The translations under genes and the position numbers were made by a program. A stretch of 33,066 nt of DNA from contig NZ_SMCQ01000032.1 in assembly GCF_004343035.1 (NCBI RefSeq), positions 1-33,066 on the forward strand, in the 5' to 3' direction. The notes under the pieces are model-generated. The model searched no databases, was not told where the DNA came from, and was given only the letters and a program-made list of their open reading frames with translations. This document shows, piece by piece, positions 7,523 to 15,049 of the stretch. Each line of letters opens with the position of its first letter. Within the stretch, counting starts at the first letter, position 1. The stretch comes from Longibaculum muris. GTDB taxonomy: Bacteria; Bacillota_I; Bacilli_A; Erysipelotrichales; Coprobacillaceae.

Positions 7523-7530
7523 ATTTTTGT

Positions 7531-7559
7531 TTGGAAATTATCTGGTTTTGTTATATAAT
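7531..7559 (+). promoter_or_regulatory. Promoter of the ypmB-dnaD-nth operon
   Basis: TTGGAA (7531-7536), 17-bp spacer, TATAAT (7554-7559), 22 bases before the ypmB start. The three genes downstream are nearly contiguous. Confidence 0.7.
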
Positions 7560-7581
7560 AGATTCACTGGAGGTGCATTGA

Positions 7582-8055
7582 ATGAAGAAACATACATTTA
7601 GGATTTTAGTTGTTTGTTTAGTGATTATTTTAGCGGTCGTTTCTTTTTATATGTTATATGTTCATGTTCCTTACTATAATTATCATCATCAATTAGATGA
7701 AATCAGAAATGAAATTTGTGAGCAAAATCATTATGAATATATGGATTATTTTAGTGAGTATCGTGGCAAAAGTAAATATTATATGTTAAAGGTTAAGATT
7801 GATGGTGTAGAGTCTTATGTTGCTTATGATACGAAGCAAAAGTTAGTTGATACTTATCAAGGAGATATTGCTGATGAAAAGAGTGTTAAGAAAGCCATTT
7901 TAGATAAATATAAAGTGAATGTTGATTTAGAGATTGCATATGAAAATCAGCGTTTTGTATATTATGGTAGAGTACAGGATAAGGAAAGCTTGTTGTATGT
8001 TTATTATGATTTATCAAATGGTGAGTTTATAAAAGCAGTAAGGCTTGGTGAATAG
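7582..8055 (+). CDS. ypmB: YpmB-like membrane-anchored PepSY/DUF5590 protein
   Basis: 157 residues with a short basic N-terminus, one membrane segment (about residues 8-27) and an extracytoplasmic domain. The domain holds two PepSY-like strand-helix units ('YYMLKVKIDGVESYVAYDTKQ' region and 'ESLLYVYYDLSNGEFIKAV'). Length, topology and the place immediately upstream of dnaD and nth fit B. subtilis YpmB. The function is unknown; PepSY domains are often seen near peptidases and wall enzymes. Start ATG 7582 follows TGGAGG. The asnS and aspB genes that sit between ypmB and dnaD in Bacillus are absent here. Confidence 0.75.
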   Translation: MKKHTFRILVVCLVIILAVVSFYMLYVHVPYYNYHHQLDEIRNEICEQNHYEYMDYFSEYRGKSKYYMLKVKIDGVESYVAYDTKQKLVDTYQGDIADEKSVKKAILDKYKVNVDLEIAYENQRFVYYGRVQDKESLLYVYYDLSNGEFIKAVRLGE

Positions 8056-8057
8056 GT

Positions 8058-8654
8058 ATGGATGAATTATTGGAATATGGTTGTATTGATTTTAAGAAGC
8101 TATTGATTTTAAAAGCAAAATCAATGAAGTTAAGTGATCAGGAATGTTATGTCTTGTTGTTGATTATGACTTTGGATGAGATTGGAATAAAACCAATTAC
8201 ACCTTCACAGATTCATAAAATCTGTTCTTTATCTTTACAGCAAATTGATGAGACTTTAATTGCTTTGGTTGATCATCATTATATTGCCCGAATGAATGGA
8301 AGTCTTGATTTAAGACCAATTGAGAATTTATTGTTGAATCAAAAGAGTGAAGAAGTACAGGAAGTTGATTTGGTTTCGGTTTTTGAAGATGCTTTTGGTA
8401 GAAGCTTGAGTCAAAGAGAGGTTCAACTTATTAATTCATTGAAGTGTCAAGGACATAGTGATGATATGATTATTGATGCTTTGGATGAATCAGTTAAATC
8501 TGGGGTAATTACGTTTCGATATATTGAAAAGATATTGGATAATTGGGCTAAATATGGAGTGAAAAGAAGATATGCTCCACAACCTATTAAACAAGAAAAT
8601 ATAGATGTTGAACAAAGAATAAAGGATTATAAATGGTGGGAAAACGATGAATAA
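8058..8654 (+). CDS. dnaD: DnaD-domain replication initiation protein
   Basis: 198 residues. The N-terminal winged-helix oligomerisation domain is residues 1-100 ('LSDQECYVLLLIMTLDE', 'ITPSQIHKICSLSLQQIDETL'). The C-terminal DnaD domain is about 118-185, with 'FEDAFGRSLSQREVQLINSL' and ending 'ILDNWAKYGVKR', close to the conserved YIxxIlxxW motif. In Bacillus DnaD helps DnaA and DnaB load the helicase at origins and restart sites. It starts 2 bp after ypmB and overlaps nth by 8 bp, so it is in the same operon, with the nth partner order kept from Bacillus. Confidence 0.9.
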   Translation: MDELLEYGCIDFKKLLILKAKSMKLSDQECYVLLLIMTLDEIGIKPITPSQIHKICSLSLQQIDETLIALVDHHYIARMNGSLDLRPIENLLLNQKSEEVQEVDLVSVFEDAFGRSLSQREVQLINSLKCQGHSDDMIIDALDESVKSGVITFRYIEKILDNWAKYGVKRRYAPQPIKQENIDVEQRIKDYKWWENDE

Positions 8655-9300
8655 AGAAAAGGTAAAAAGAATATTAGATGCGTTTGATGATATGTATCCA
8701 GATGCACAGTGTGAATTGGTTCATCATAATGAGTTAGAGTTATTGATTGCAGTTATGTTATCGGCACAAACAACAGATGCCAGTGTTAATAAATTAACTC
8801 AGAGTTTATTTCAAAAATATCGTTGTGTTGAAGATTATGCCAATGCTCCTTTGTCTCAACTGGAAGCTGATTTAAGAACGATTGGTTTATATCGAAATAA
8901 AGCAAAAAATGTTAAGGCGATGGCACAGAAATTAATTGATGATTTTGATGGTCAAGTACCTTGTGATCATGATGCTTTACAAACTTTACCTGGGGTAGGG
9001 CGTAAAACGGCTAACGTGGTCATTTCAGAAGGATTTAAAGTTCCGGCTATTGCGGTTGATACACATGTAGAACGTATCTCTAAGAGGCTAGGATTTGCTT
9101 TTAAAAAAGATTCTGTTTTAACAGTTGAAACAAAACTGCAAAAAGCAATTCCTAAGGAACGTTGGATTAAAACTCATCATCAAATGATATTTTTTGGTAG
9201 ATATCATTGTAAAGCAATGAATCCTGATTGTGGACATTGTCCACTTATTGATATCTGTAAAGAACCTAAACGTAAAAAATATTTAAATCTGACTGAATAG
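8647..9300 (+). CDS. nth: Endonuclease III, base-excision DNA glycosylase/AP lyase
   Basis: 217 residues, standard family length. The helix-hairpin-helix 'LPGVGRKTANVV' carries the catalytic Lys (about residue 120). 'AVDTHVERISKRLG' carries the conserved Asp. The C-terminal cluster 'CKAMNPDCGHCPLIDIC' has the C-x6-C-x2-C-x5-C spacing that binds [4Fe-4S]. It removes oxidised pyrimidines and cleaves abasic sites. It is translationally coupled to dnaD (8-bp overlap), and its own stop codon lies in the loop region of the terminator. Confidence 0.97.
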   Translation: MNKEKVKRILDAFDDMYPDAQCELVHHNELELLIAVMLSAQTTDASVNKLTQSLFQKYRCVEDYANAPLSQLEADLRTIGLYRNKAKNVKAMAQKLIDDFDGQVPCDHDALQTLPGVGRKTANVVISEGFKVPAIAVDTHVERISKRLGFAFKKDSVLTVETKLQKAIPKERWIKTHHQMIFFGRYHCKAMNPDCGHCPLIDICKEPKRKKYLNLTE

Positions 9301-9309
9301 TCGGATTTT
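9285..9309 (+). terminator. Terminator of the ypmB-dnaD-nth operon
   Basis: AAATCTGACT (9285-9294) pairs with AGTCGGATTT (9299-9308) with one G-U, around GAAT; the T tract is short. The 95-bp repeat begins exactly at its end, so the repeat may have inserted at this hairpin. Confidence 0.6.
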
Positions 9310-9402
9310 ATCAAAAAAGATAACCAGCTGGTAGTTTGGCATTACCATAAGTGGTAATTGCTAAACCAACCTTTTTGGTTATCTTTATTTTACCATTAAC
9401 AG
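9308..9402. repeat. 95-bp hairpin-forming repeat, copy B
   Basis: Second copy of the repeat at 1-95 (93 of 95 identical). It lies between the nth terminator and a Tn916-type integrase whose recognisable sequence stops at 9403. The minus-strand reading through the repeat supplies the integrase frame with an unrelated 28-residue tail. Inner and outer inverted arms predict a stem of roughly 30 bp with bulges. Copies A and B are direct repeats 9.3 kb apart. Confidence 0.75.
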
Positions 9403-9796
9403 CTTGACAGACTTCTTCGGTCATTGGAATTTGTCTGACACCGCTTTTCGTTTTGGGTGTTTCAATATAATACCCGATTTCACTATCTTTCAATAGCCGG
9501 TGCATTACATTGACGGATTTATCCTTGAAATCAAGAACAGTCCTGTTCAATCCACAAAATTCTGAAACACGAAGTCCTGTTTCTAACAGGATAATGACTT
9601 CATCACGGTATTTCTGATAGACTTTATCCTGATCCATAAAGGCAAGCAGGTTTTTTTCCTGTTCGGGAGTTAAAATTTTCTTTGGTTTTGTATCATCTTC
9701 CAGCACCGTACTTAGGTCATAATTAAAAGGATTTTTTCTGATACAGTCATCCTCAATTTCACTATATAACGTCCAACGTATCAATGATTTTTTCAA
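9311..9796 (-). pseudogene. int: Tn916-family tyrosine integrase, internal fragment deleted at both ends
   Basis: Recognisable Tn916-type Int sequence runs from 'EIEDDCIRKNPFNYDLS' to 'GVRQIPMTEEVCQA'. It includes the first catalytic Arg in 'LETGLRVSEFCGL'. The SAM-like arm and core-binding N-terminal half is gone, deleted between the end of xis and this point. The catalytic C-terminal box (HxxR...Tyr) is replaced by the 95-bp repeat. The first residues after the ATG at 9796 come from xis sequence in another frame. It therefore cannot be a working recombinase; about 125 of roughly 400 residues remain. Confidence 0.88.
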
Positions 9797-9965
9797 ATTG
9801 TTTCCTTTTTATCTGGACACGGTTTCCATTCATAATCAGCCAGTTTGCAGTCGGTTTTTTCTCTGCTAGCTTACGCAGTTTCTTTTCTCCGATACGAAAA
9901 TATTTAGACGCTTCCTCAATCGTCAGCGTGTATTTTTCCCAGATTGGCACATCAGTATAGTTCAT
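9762..9965 (-). CDS. xis: Tn916-type excisionase
   Basis: 67 residues, the same length as Tn916 Xis and nearly collinear with it. The winged-helix DNA-binding segment '[20 protein letters not shown]' is present, as are the middle '[18 protein letters not shown]' and end '[10 protein letters not shown]'. A strong GGAGG precedes the start. In the intact element Xis binds the ends and directs Int-mediated excision. Here its partner integrase is broken, so it is an orphan that could still act in trans on related elements. Its GC content is higher than that of the flanking chromosome. Confidence 0.92.
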   Translation of the reverse strand: MNYTDVPIWEKYTLTIEEASKYFRIGEKKLRKLAEKKPTANWLIMNGNRVQIKRKQFEKIIDTLDVI

Positions 9966-10031
9966 AGTGTAGCACCTCCTTTACTGTGTGTTATCAGAAG
10001 CAGGACGGCGGTTCGGAAAAGAGGTAGAGAA

Positions 10032-10265
10032 ATGTTTAATATCAGAAAACAATGCGTGATAAATTCCATTAAGGAAATAGCGAAGCGTGAGGGAATGACA
10101 GTTGCGGAAGTCCAAGAACATTTTCGGGGAGTGATTGAGGAAGTACGCACTTCTGACGACCCTGAACAACAGGCAATGTATTGCAAACTGTTTGGAAGAA
10201 AGACACCAACACCAGAAGAATTTATCTATGTGCTGTCGAAGCAGACAGGAAAAGTGAGATTTTGA
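10032..10265 (+). CDS. Small integrative-element protein, Spo0A C-terminal-like helical
   Basis: 77 residues from ATG 10032, after GAGG. It reads 'INSIKEIAKREGMTVAEVQEHF', 'SDDPEQQAMYCKLFG' and 'TPEEFIYVLS'. Such short all-helical proteins are common in Clostridia/Tn916-type conjugative elements and are often labelled Spo0A C-terminal-like; this match is from memory of the pattern and is moderate. It lies divergent to xis with only 66 bp between starts, and its base composition matches xis rather than the chromosome. It is a cargo or regulatory remnant of the element; function unknown. Confidence 0.6.
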   Translation: MFNIRKQCVINSIKEIAKREGMTVAEVQEHFRGVIEEVRTSDDPEQQAMYCKLFGRKTPTPEEFIYVLSKQTGKVRF

Positions 10266-10294
10266 ACATATTGTATGACTTTTAGATGTTGGTG

Positions 10295-10303
10295 TGGTAA
10301 AAT
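10295..10303 (+). promoter_or_regulatory. Extended -10 promoter of the lipoprotein gene
   Basis: TGGTAAAAT (TGnTAAAAT) ends 36 bases before the chosen TTG start; no good -35 is seen at standard spacing. Confidence 0.5.
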
Positions 10304-10339
10304 ATGAAAAACAGATAAACTTAAATTGAGGTGTTGAAA

Positions 10340-10822
10340 TTGAAAAAAAGAAATATATTATTTTCCATTTGCTTTATGTTTTTATTGATATTTTCACTAG
10401 CTGGGTGTGGTTCAAAAGATACTGAAAAAGATAACGATACAATATCAACCCAGAATATGAACTTGATATGCGAAGAAACGGTATCTCCAAATAAGGAGTA
10501 TGTTACAGTAGATGAAGATATAGTAAATTTTACTGTGGAAATATATCAAAATAAAAACAATAAAATTTTAGTAAATTCAAAATCTAATTCTGAATTTTTT
10601 AAACCTTTGCAATATGAATTGGAATACGATAAAGAAATAACAAAATCAGATATTGATATAGAATGGACAACGGCAATGGGAAATCCCAATCCGACAAAGG
10701 ACGACCAATTAGGTATAGCTTATGTATCTATTTCAGAAGATGGAAAAGTATTTAGTAAACGAAAAATTAGCTTTGCTAATAAGGCTATTGAAATTATCGA
10801 AGATACATTAAACAAGAAATAA
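10340..10822 (+). CDS. Secreted lipoprotein of unknown function
   Basis: About 160 residues. TTG 10340 is preferred because GAGG (10328-10331) lies 8 nt upstream; an in-frame GTG at 10331 would overlap that ribosome site. A basic start and hydrophobic stretch end in the lipobox 'SLAGCGSK', so the protein should be diacylated on Cys and anchored outside the membrane. The mature part is acidic, with 'ITKSDIDIEWTTAMGNP' and 'SISEDGKVFSKRKISF', and no domain is recognised. Codon use is very AT-rich, unlike the adjacent xis segment. It lies within the integrative-element scar and may be cargo. Confidence 0.75.
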   Translation: MKKRNILFSICFMFLLIFSLAGCGSKDTEKDNDTISTQNMNLICEETVSPNKEYVTVDEDIVNFTVEIYQNKNNKILVNSKSNSEFFKPLQYELEYDKEITKSDIDIEWTTAMGNPNPTKDDQLGIAYVSISEDGKVFSKRKISFANKAIEIIEDTLNKK

Positions 10823-11123
10823 TTCCTTTAGTGTCCTTATGCTTTTTATGAAAGGGGAAAATAAATGGACGCTCATTTCTGAACGTCTGGGAATAGAAAA
10901 GGAACGCTTTCTGTACGTTCTGTAGTCTATAAACTATTCAATTTTTTTATGTTTCTATACTGATGTGCTGTACCGTATCTTTGCATAACTCGGATTTCCA
11001 ACGTATCAAGGCTCATTCATTCGTAGTAAATAAGTAGTAAAATGTGATTTTGAAATCCTTGCAAATGCTGATAGATACTGTGTTTTAGGGGATAATATCA
11101 AGGTTTTAGTAGATTTTTTTCTT
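10823..11123. other. Gene-free remnant of the integrative element
   Basis: No complete gene is seen. On the plus strand 10848-10925 reads as a 25-codon frame ('WTLISERLGIEKERFLYVL') that looks like the tail of a larger element protein. On the minus strand 10927-11016 encodes 29 open codons ('SLDTLEIRVMQRYGTAHQYR'). A short tandem GTAGTAAA-TAA-GTAGTAAA lies at 11023-11041 and could be a recombinase or att-type motif. These are scraps only; none is assigned a function. Confidence 0.5.
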
Positions 11124-11167
11124 AAAAAAATACTCTATCCAATCAAAGTGGATAGAGTATTTTTGTT
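11124..11167 (-). terminator. Terminator of the recU-ponA operon (bidirectional shape)
   Basis: AATACTCTATCC pairs perfectly with GGATAGAGTATT around a 9-nt loop. A runs on the left read as a U tract on the minus strand, and a T5 tract lies on the right. Confidence 0.85.
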
Positions 11168-13922
11168 ATTGTGTAGATTGATTAGAAGTTGTAAATTCAT
11201 GCGAAGGTAAAGTTTGTGTATCACCATTAGCTTTTGTTTCAACGAATGTTACAGTATATTTTGTTGCTGGTGATAGATTTGAGAAAGTGATTGTTCCACT
11301 TGTTTCAAGTGTCTGTGATTGTCCATTTAAGCTAACCGTAATCTTGCTGCCACTTGGAACAACAACGCTGTAACTCATTTGTGTTGCCGTTGGATTAGCA
11401 GGTGTATAGCTTGCTGGCTGAGTACTTCCTTCAACAGTGATTGTTTGATCAATCTTGTTAGATGTACCTTCACCACTTTCAAAAGCATAATATCCTGTCA
11501 CTTTATAAGTACCAGCAGGAGGCGTATAGTTAAGCGTTGCTGTATTTGTACTTAATTTTTCACTATGAACAATTTTTCCATTTTGATCAGTAATATCTAT
11601 TGCATAAACAACTTTTCCATAAACTTGACTTAAATCACCTAAATAAGGTAATGTCCAAGAACGACCATTGATAGTATATACCTTTGTTGGTGTTGAACTT
11701 TCTGTCATACTCTTAGGATCATATTCTGTGAAGTTAACATTAATCTTACCATTTGTAAATGCGGCACTAAAGGCTGTTAAATTATTTAATCCAGCGCCAT
11801 TAGCACTACTTCCAGGCGTATGTCCTTTTTTGAAATATCCTGAAACAATACGATCACTAGGAACTCCACTACCAGGAGCAACATATGGATAAATACCAGA
11901 AATACATTGAGCACTTACGACATCTGATGGTTTTGATGGATAACTATTTTTTAAACCACCTTTGTGCACATATTTAGCAATTAAGGCTGAAATTTGATTA
12001 GCCGCTGTTGTTTGTGGATAACGTCCTTTCTTTTGATCAGCAGCAGTATAACCGACCCAAACACTCCATGAATAATCTGGAGAGTAAGCAGCCATCCATA
12101 AATCTTTACTTTTACCAACTAAGCTTTTATTAGGTGCATGTTTATCATGGTTTGATGTTCCTGTTTTGGCACCAATTTGATATCCTAAATTTAAAGCTGA
12201 GTATGCACCTGTTCCAGCTTTTACATATTTTGTCATGATATCACGAATCATGAAAGCTGATTCTGGAGATAAAGCTTGAACTTTTTCTTTTTGACATGTT
12301 TCATCAAAATTAATAACTTCGCCAGTTTCAATTAATTCAATTTTTTCAACTGTATGTGGTTCAATATATGTACCACCATTAGCAATGACTGCATAGGCTG
12401 CAGCTTGTTCTTCAGGAGAAATACCTGTATCCCAACTACCAATTGCGTATCCTAATGATAATTTTTCATTATACATATCAAAACCAAAACCTTTTAAATA
12501 TTCAGTCATTTTTTCTGTACCGATTTTATTAACAACTTCTTTTAAAGTCTGAATAGCTGCTAAGTTCCAAGATTGTGATAAAGCTTCACTAATTGAAACA
12601 TCACCATGATATTTCTTATCCCAGTTACTCGGCGTCCATTCACCTTGACTATAAGGAACATCATGCACATAATGCGCAGTTGAATAATTTAAAAATTCAA
12701 AAGCTGAAGCATAAGAAATAATTGGTTTTAATGAAGAACCAGGTTGATTTCTTTGTCCATAACGATAATTTCCACTCTTAGCCATATTTTCTTTACTTGC
12801 CGCATATGCATAAGTTGTTCCCATAGGAACATAATCCCTAGCAGCTAAAACACCAATGACACGACCAGTTGTTGATTCTTGTACGCAAGCCCCAGTCTGC
12901 AAATACTTATCAGGGAATTTAAATCCATCACCATTTGATATATCATTTAATTTTGATTGTAAATCGGTATTGATATAAGTTGTAATCTTCATAGGTGTTG
13001 TATTTGGATCATAACCTGTTTTTTCAAAGACTTCACGTGTTACTTTATCAGCATAAGCTTGATATTTACCAGAACCAGAAACTGGATTAGATTTAAGTGT
13101 GTTTTCTACTGGCACAGCTTTTGTAGCAGCACATTCCTCTTTAGAAATATAACCATGCATTTCCATTAAATCTAAAATTGTATCACGACGTTCTTGGGCT
13201 AATTTTAAATTTTTAAATGGATCATATTTATTTGGTGAATTTAATGTTCCAGCTAATAAAGCGGCTTCAGGTAAAGTTAAGTTTTGAACTTCTTTATCAA
13301 AATAATATTTACTAGCTGCATAAATACCAATCGCTTTATTTCCATAACCAAAATAAATCTTATTTAAATAAAGCTCTAAAATTTCTTGTTTTGTTGTTTG
13401 AGAAGTGGCTTCAATTGCTAAAATAATTTCGCCAGCTTTTCTTTCAATTGTTTGTTCTTCTTTTGGATAATAAGATTTCTTAATCACCTGTTGAGTAATT
13501 GTTGAACCACCACCAGTGATTCTACCAGCCACTAAATTACCCATAAAAGCTTTGACAATACGTGGCAAGTCAAAACCATTGTGTTCAAAGAAACGTGAAT
13601 CTTCAGCAGCCACTACAGCATCAATCATGACTTGAGGAATATCATCATAAGAGACATTCTTTCTAATTCCATCTTGACCATAAGAATAATATTCTTCACC
13701 GTTGGCTGAAACTTGAATTGAAGATTCGTTATTCAACAATTTCTCTTTAGAAAAACCTTCAACTTGTTTAAAAATACCAAATCCCAAATAAACACCAGCA
13801 CTGGCAACTAACAAAACAAAGACTGTTAAACAAATCTTAATGATTTTTTGTTTTTGCTTTTTCTTCGCTAAAGCTTGTTGAGGCGTTAGCTGTTTATTTG
13901 TTTTTTTGACTTTTTTCATCAT
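11166..13922 (-). CDS. ponA: Penicillin-binding protein 1A, bifunctional transglycosylase/transpeptidase
   Basis: 918 residues. A lysine-rich cytoplasmic tail (1-28) is followed by one membrane segment (about 29-50). The GT51 glycosyltransferase has 'EDSRFFEHNG' (Glu107 catalytic), 'GGGSTITQQ' (137-145), 'RKAGEIILA' and 'ILELYLNKIYFG'. The penicillin-binding transpeptidase has SxxK at 396-399 ('PGSSLKP'), SxN at 451-453 ('SWN') and KTG at 586-588. After about residue 700 come beta-rich, Ser/Thr/Pro-linked fibronectin-III-like segments ending 'HEFTTSNQSTQ'. It polymerises and crosslinks peptidoglycan outside the membrane. It overlaps recU by 4 bp, as in many Firmicutes. Confidence 0.96.
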   Translation of the reverse strand: MMKKVKKTNKQLTPQQALAKKKQKQKIIKICLTVFVLLVASAGVYLGFGIFKQVEGFSKEKLLNNESSIQVSANGEEYYSYGQDGIRKNVSYDDIPQVMIDAVVAAEDSRFFEHNGFDLPRIVKAFMGNLVAGRITGGGSTITQQVIKKSYYPKEEQTIERKAGEIILAIEATSQTTKQEILELYLNKIYFGYGNKAIGIYAASKYYFDKEVQNLTLPEAALLAGTLNSPNKYDPFKNLKLAQERRDTILDLMEMHGYISKEECAATKAVPVENTLKSNPVSGSGKYQAYADKVTREVFEKTGYDPNTTPMKITTYINTDLQSKLNDISNGDGFKFPDKYLQTGACVQESTTGRVIGVLAARDYVPMGTTYAYAASKENMAKSGNYRYGQRNQPGSSLKPIISYASAFEFLNYSTAHYVHDVPYSQGEWTPSNWDKKYHGDVSISEALSQSWNLAAIQTLKEVVNKIGTEKMTEYLKGFGFDMYNEKLSLGYAIGSWDTGISPEEQAAAYAVIANGGTYIEPHTVEKIELIETGEVINFDETCQKEKVQALSPESAFMIRDIMTKYVKAGTGAYSALNLGYQIGAKTGTSNHDKHAPNKSLVGKSKDLWMAAYSPDYSWSVWVGYTAADQKKGRYPQTTAANQISALIAKYVHKGGLKNSYPSKPSDVVSAQCISGIYPYVAPGSGVPSDRIVSGYFKKGHTPGSSANGAGLNNLTAFSAAFTNGKINVNFTEYDPKSMTESSTPTKVYTINGRSWTLPYLGDLSQVYGKVVYAIDITDQNGKIVHSEKLSTNTATLNYTPPAGTYKVTGYYAFESGEGTSNKIDQTITVEGSTQPASYTPANPTATQMSYSVVVPSGSKITVSLNGQSQTLETSGTITFSNLSPATKYTVTFVETKANGDTQTLPSHEFTTSNQSTQ

Positions 13923-14509
13923 TCGTCCTCCTTAAAATACACTTCATCAATGATTTTGAGATAATCAAGTCTAGGTTGATACCCTTGGGGAATCAAGTGA
14001 CCTAAAGATTTTATCTTATCATAAGTCATTGATTTTCTTTGAGAATGATAATAATCGCAAATTACAAAACTTGCATCAATTAAGTATACCTCATTTAGAG
14101 TCGTGAATGCAATAATAACAAAAGCAATTCCTCCATGATCAATAATTCTTTGTAAATGATCAATTTGATGTTTAGAAATATTTCCAAACGGAAATGTTTT
14201 GACTTTTGTTTCTTTTGCTTCAAAATCCACATATCTACCTTTATATAGACCATTATAGTCAGTGGTTGAAGGCGTTTTATAATAAGCCTCAACAATCTTG
14301 GCAGATTCACGACGTGGATAATCTACTTTGACAATTTGTATAGGGGTTGGCTTTTTATAAATTACAGCCAGATTATTGTCAAGATAATATTGATTAGATA
14401 AAGAAATATCTTCTTCTAATGACATCCCACGATGAGCTGTATAATGTTTACTAGACATCATTGGATTTTGTAAGTTCATCTTTTTTTTCATATTGGGATA
14501 ATTGACCAT
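13919..14509 (-). CDS. recU: Holliday junction resolvase RecU
   Basis: 196 residues, matching the family. 'HRGMSLEEDISLSNQYYL' opens the nuclease domain. The PD-(D/E)XK active site is visible as Asp in 'STTDYNGLYKGRYVDFEAKET' (D-x-EAK). 'FPFGNISKHQIDHL' follows, and the end is 'PQGYQPRLDYLKII'. It resolves Holliday junctions and modulates RecA in recombination and chromosome segregation. It shares an operon with ponA (ATGA overlap) and is divergent from gpsB, an arrangement conserved with Bacillus. Confidence 0.96.
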   Translation of the reverse strand: MVNYPNMKKKMNLQNPMMSSKHYTAHRGMSLEEDISLSNQYYLDNNLAVIYKKPTPIQIVKVDYPRRESAKIVEAYYKTPSTTDYNGLYKGRYVDFEAKETKVKTFPFGNISKHQIDHLQRIIDHGGIAFVIIAFTTLNEVYLIDASFVICDYYHSQRKSMTYDKIKSLGHLIPQGYQPRLDYLKIIDEVYFKEDE

Positions 14510-14539
14510 AACCTCATCCTTTCATTTATTGTCTCCACT

Positions 14540-14548
14540 ATTATAACA
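14540..14548 (-). promoter_or_regulatory. Extended -10 promoter of recU-ponA
   Basis: On the minus strand TGTTATAAT (TGnTATAAT) lies 31 bases before the recU start; the -35 region is weak. Confidence 0.65.
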
Positions 14549-14660
14549 TATATTTTTGCCGACTTGTCTAAATTGTGTGGGAAATTCATCTTTTTTTAAA
14601 AATATCTTGCAATTAGAAGCTAAATTTGTGAAAATATGTAGGAAGAAAGGTGGATGTGTC

Positions 14661-14996
14661 ATGGCTAATAAAATACAATTAAGTCCTAAAAAAATATTAA
14701 ATAAACAATTTCAAATTGATTTTAAAGGATATAGCGCAACTGAAGTTGATTATTTTTTAGATACGATTGTTGAAGATTATGAAACATTTGCAAATATGTT
14801 AAATGAATCATATGAACAAATTGAAAATCTTCAAAAAGAAAATGAAGCATTAAAAATGAAACTTTCTAATTTAGAAAAAGAACGCCTCATTCAACAAGAC
14901 AATATTCGTTCAATGGAAGAAAATCTTTCATCAAACGTTGATTTGTTAAAACGTATTTCCAATTTAGAAAAAGAAATTTATAAAAACAAGGAATAA
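14661..14996 (+). CDS. gpsB: GpsB/DivIVA-domain cell division protein
   Basis: 111 residues from ATG 14661, which follows GAAAGGTGG; the longer frame upstream runs through the promoter area. The N-terminal membrane-binding/partner domain reads 'LSPKKILNKQFQIDFKGYSATEVD', followed by 'FLDTIVEDYE', and then a coiled coil from residue 35 to 100. GpsB shuttles PBP1 between side wall and septum and binds arginine-rich cytoplasmic tails of PBPs, so its divergence from ponA is functionally apt. It is followed by the RNase P RNA gene, as in Bacillus. Confidence 0.93.
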   Translation: MANKIQLSPKKILNKQFQIDFKGYSATEVDYFLDTIVEDYETFANMLNESYEQIENLQKENEALKMKLSNLEKERLIQQDNIRSMEENLSSNVDLLKRISNLEKEIYKNKE

Positions 14997-15011
14997 AAAA
15001 CTTGTTTTTTT
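14982..15011 (+). terminator. gpsB terminator
   Basis: AAAACAAG pairs with CTTGTTTT around a 10-nt A-rich loop, followed by a T tract. It overlaps the gpsB stop. Confidence 0.7.
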
Positions 15012-15017
15012 ATATTA

Positions 15018-15045
15018 TTGCATTTTTTTTAAAATATAGTACAAT
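15018..15045 (+). promoter_or_regulatory. Promoter of the RNase P RNA gene
   Basis: TTGCAT (15018-15023), 16-bp spacer, TACAAT (15040-15045). The predicted start near 15051 coincides with the 5' strand of helix P1. Confidence 0.7.
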
Positions 15046-15049
15046 AAGT

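Noticed and set aside
9962-10186. Minus-strand frames of 62-74 residues opposite the 77-residue element protein
   Set aside because: They are antisense shadows in a higher-GC stretch; the plus-strand frame has a ribosome site and a sensible protein pattern.
11668-11892. 74-residue plus-strand frame within ponA
   Set aside because: Antisense to a well-supported coding region, with no ribosome site.
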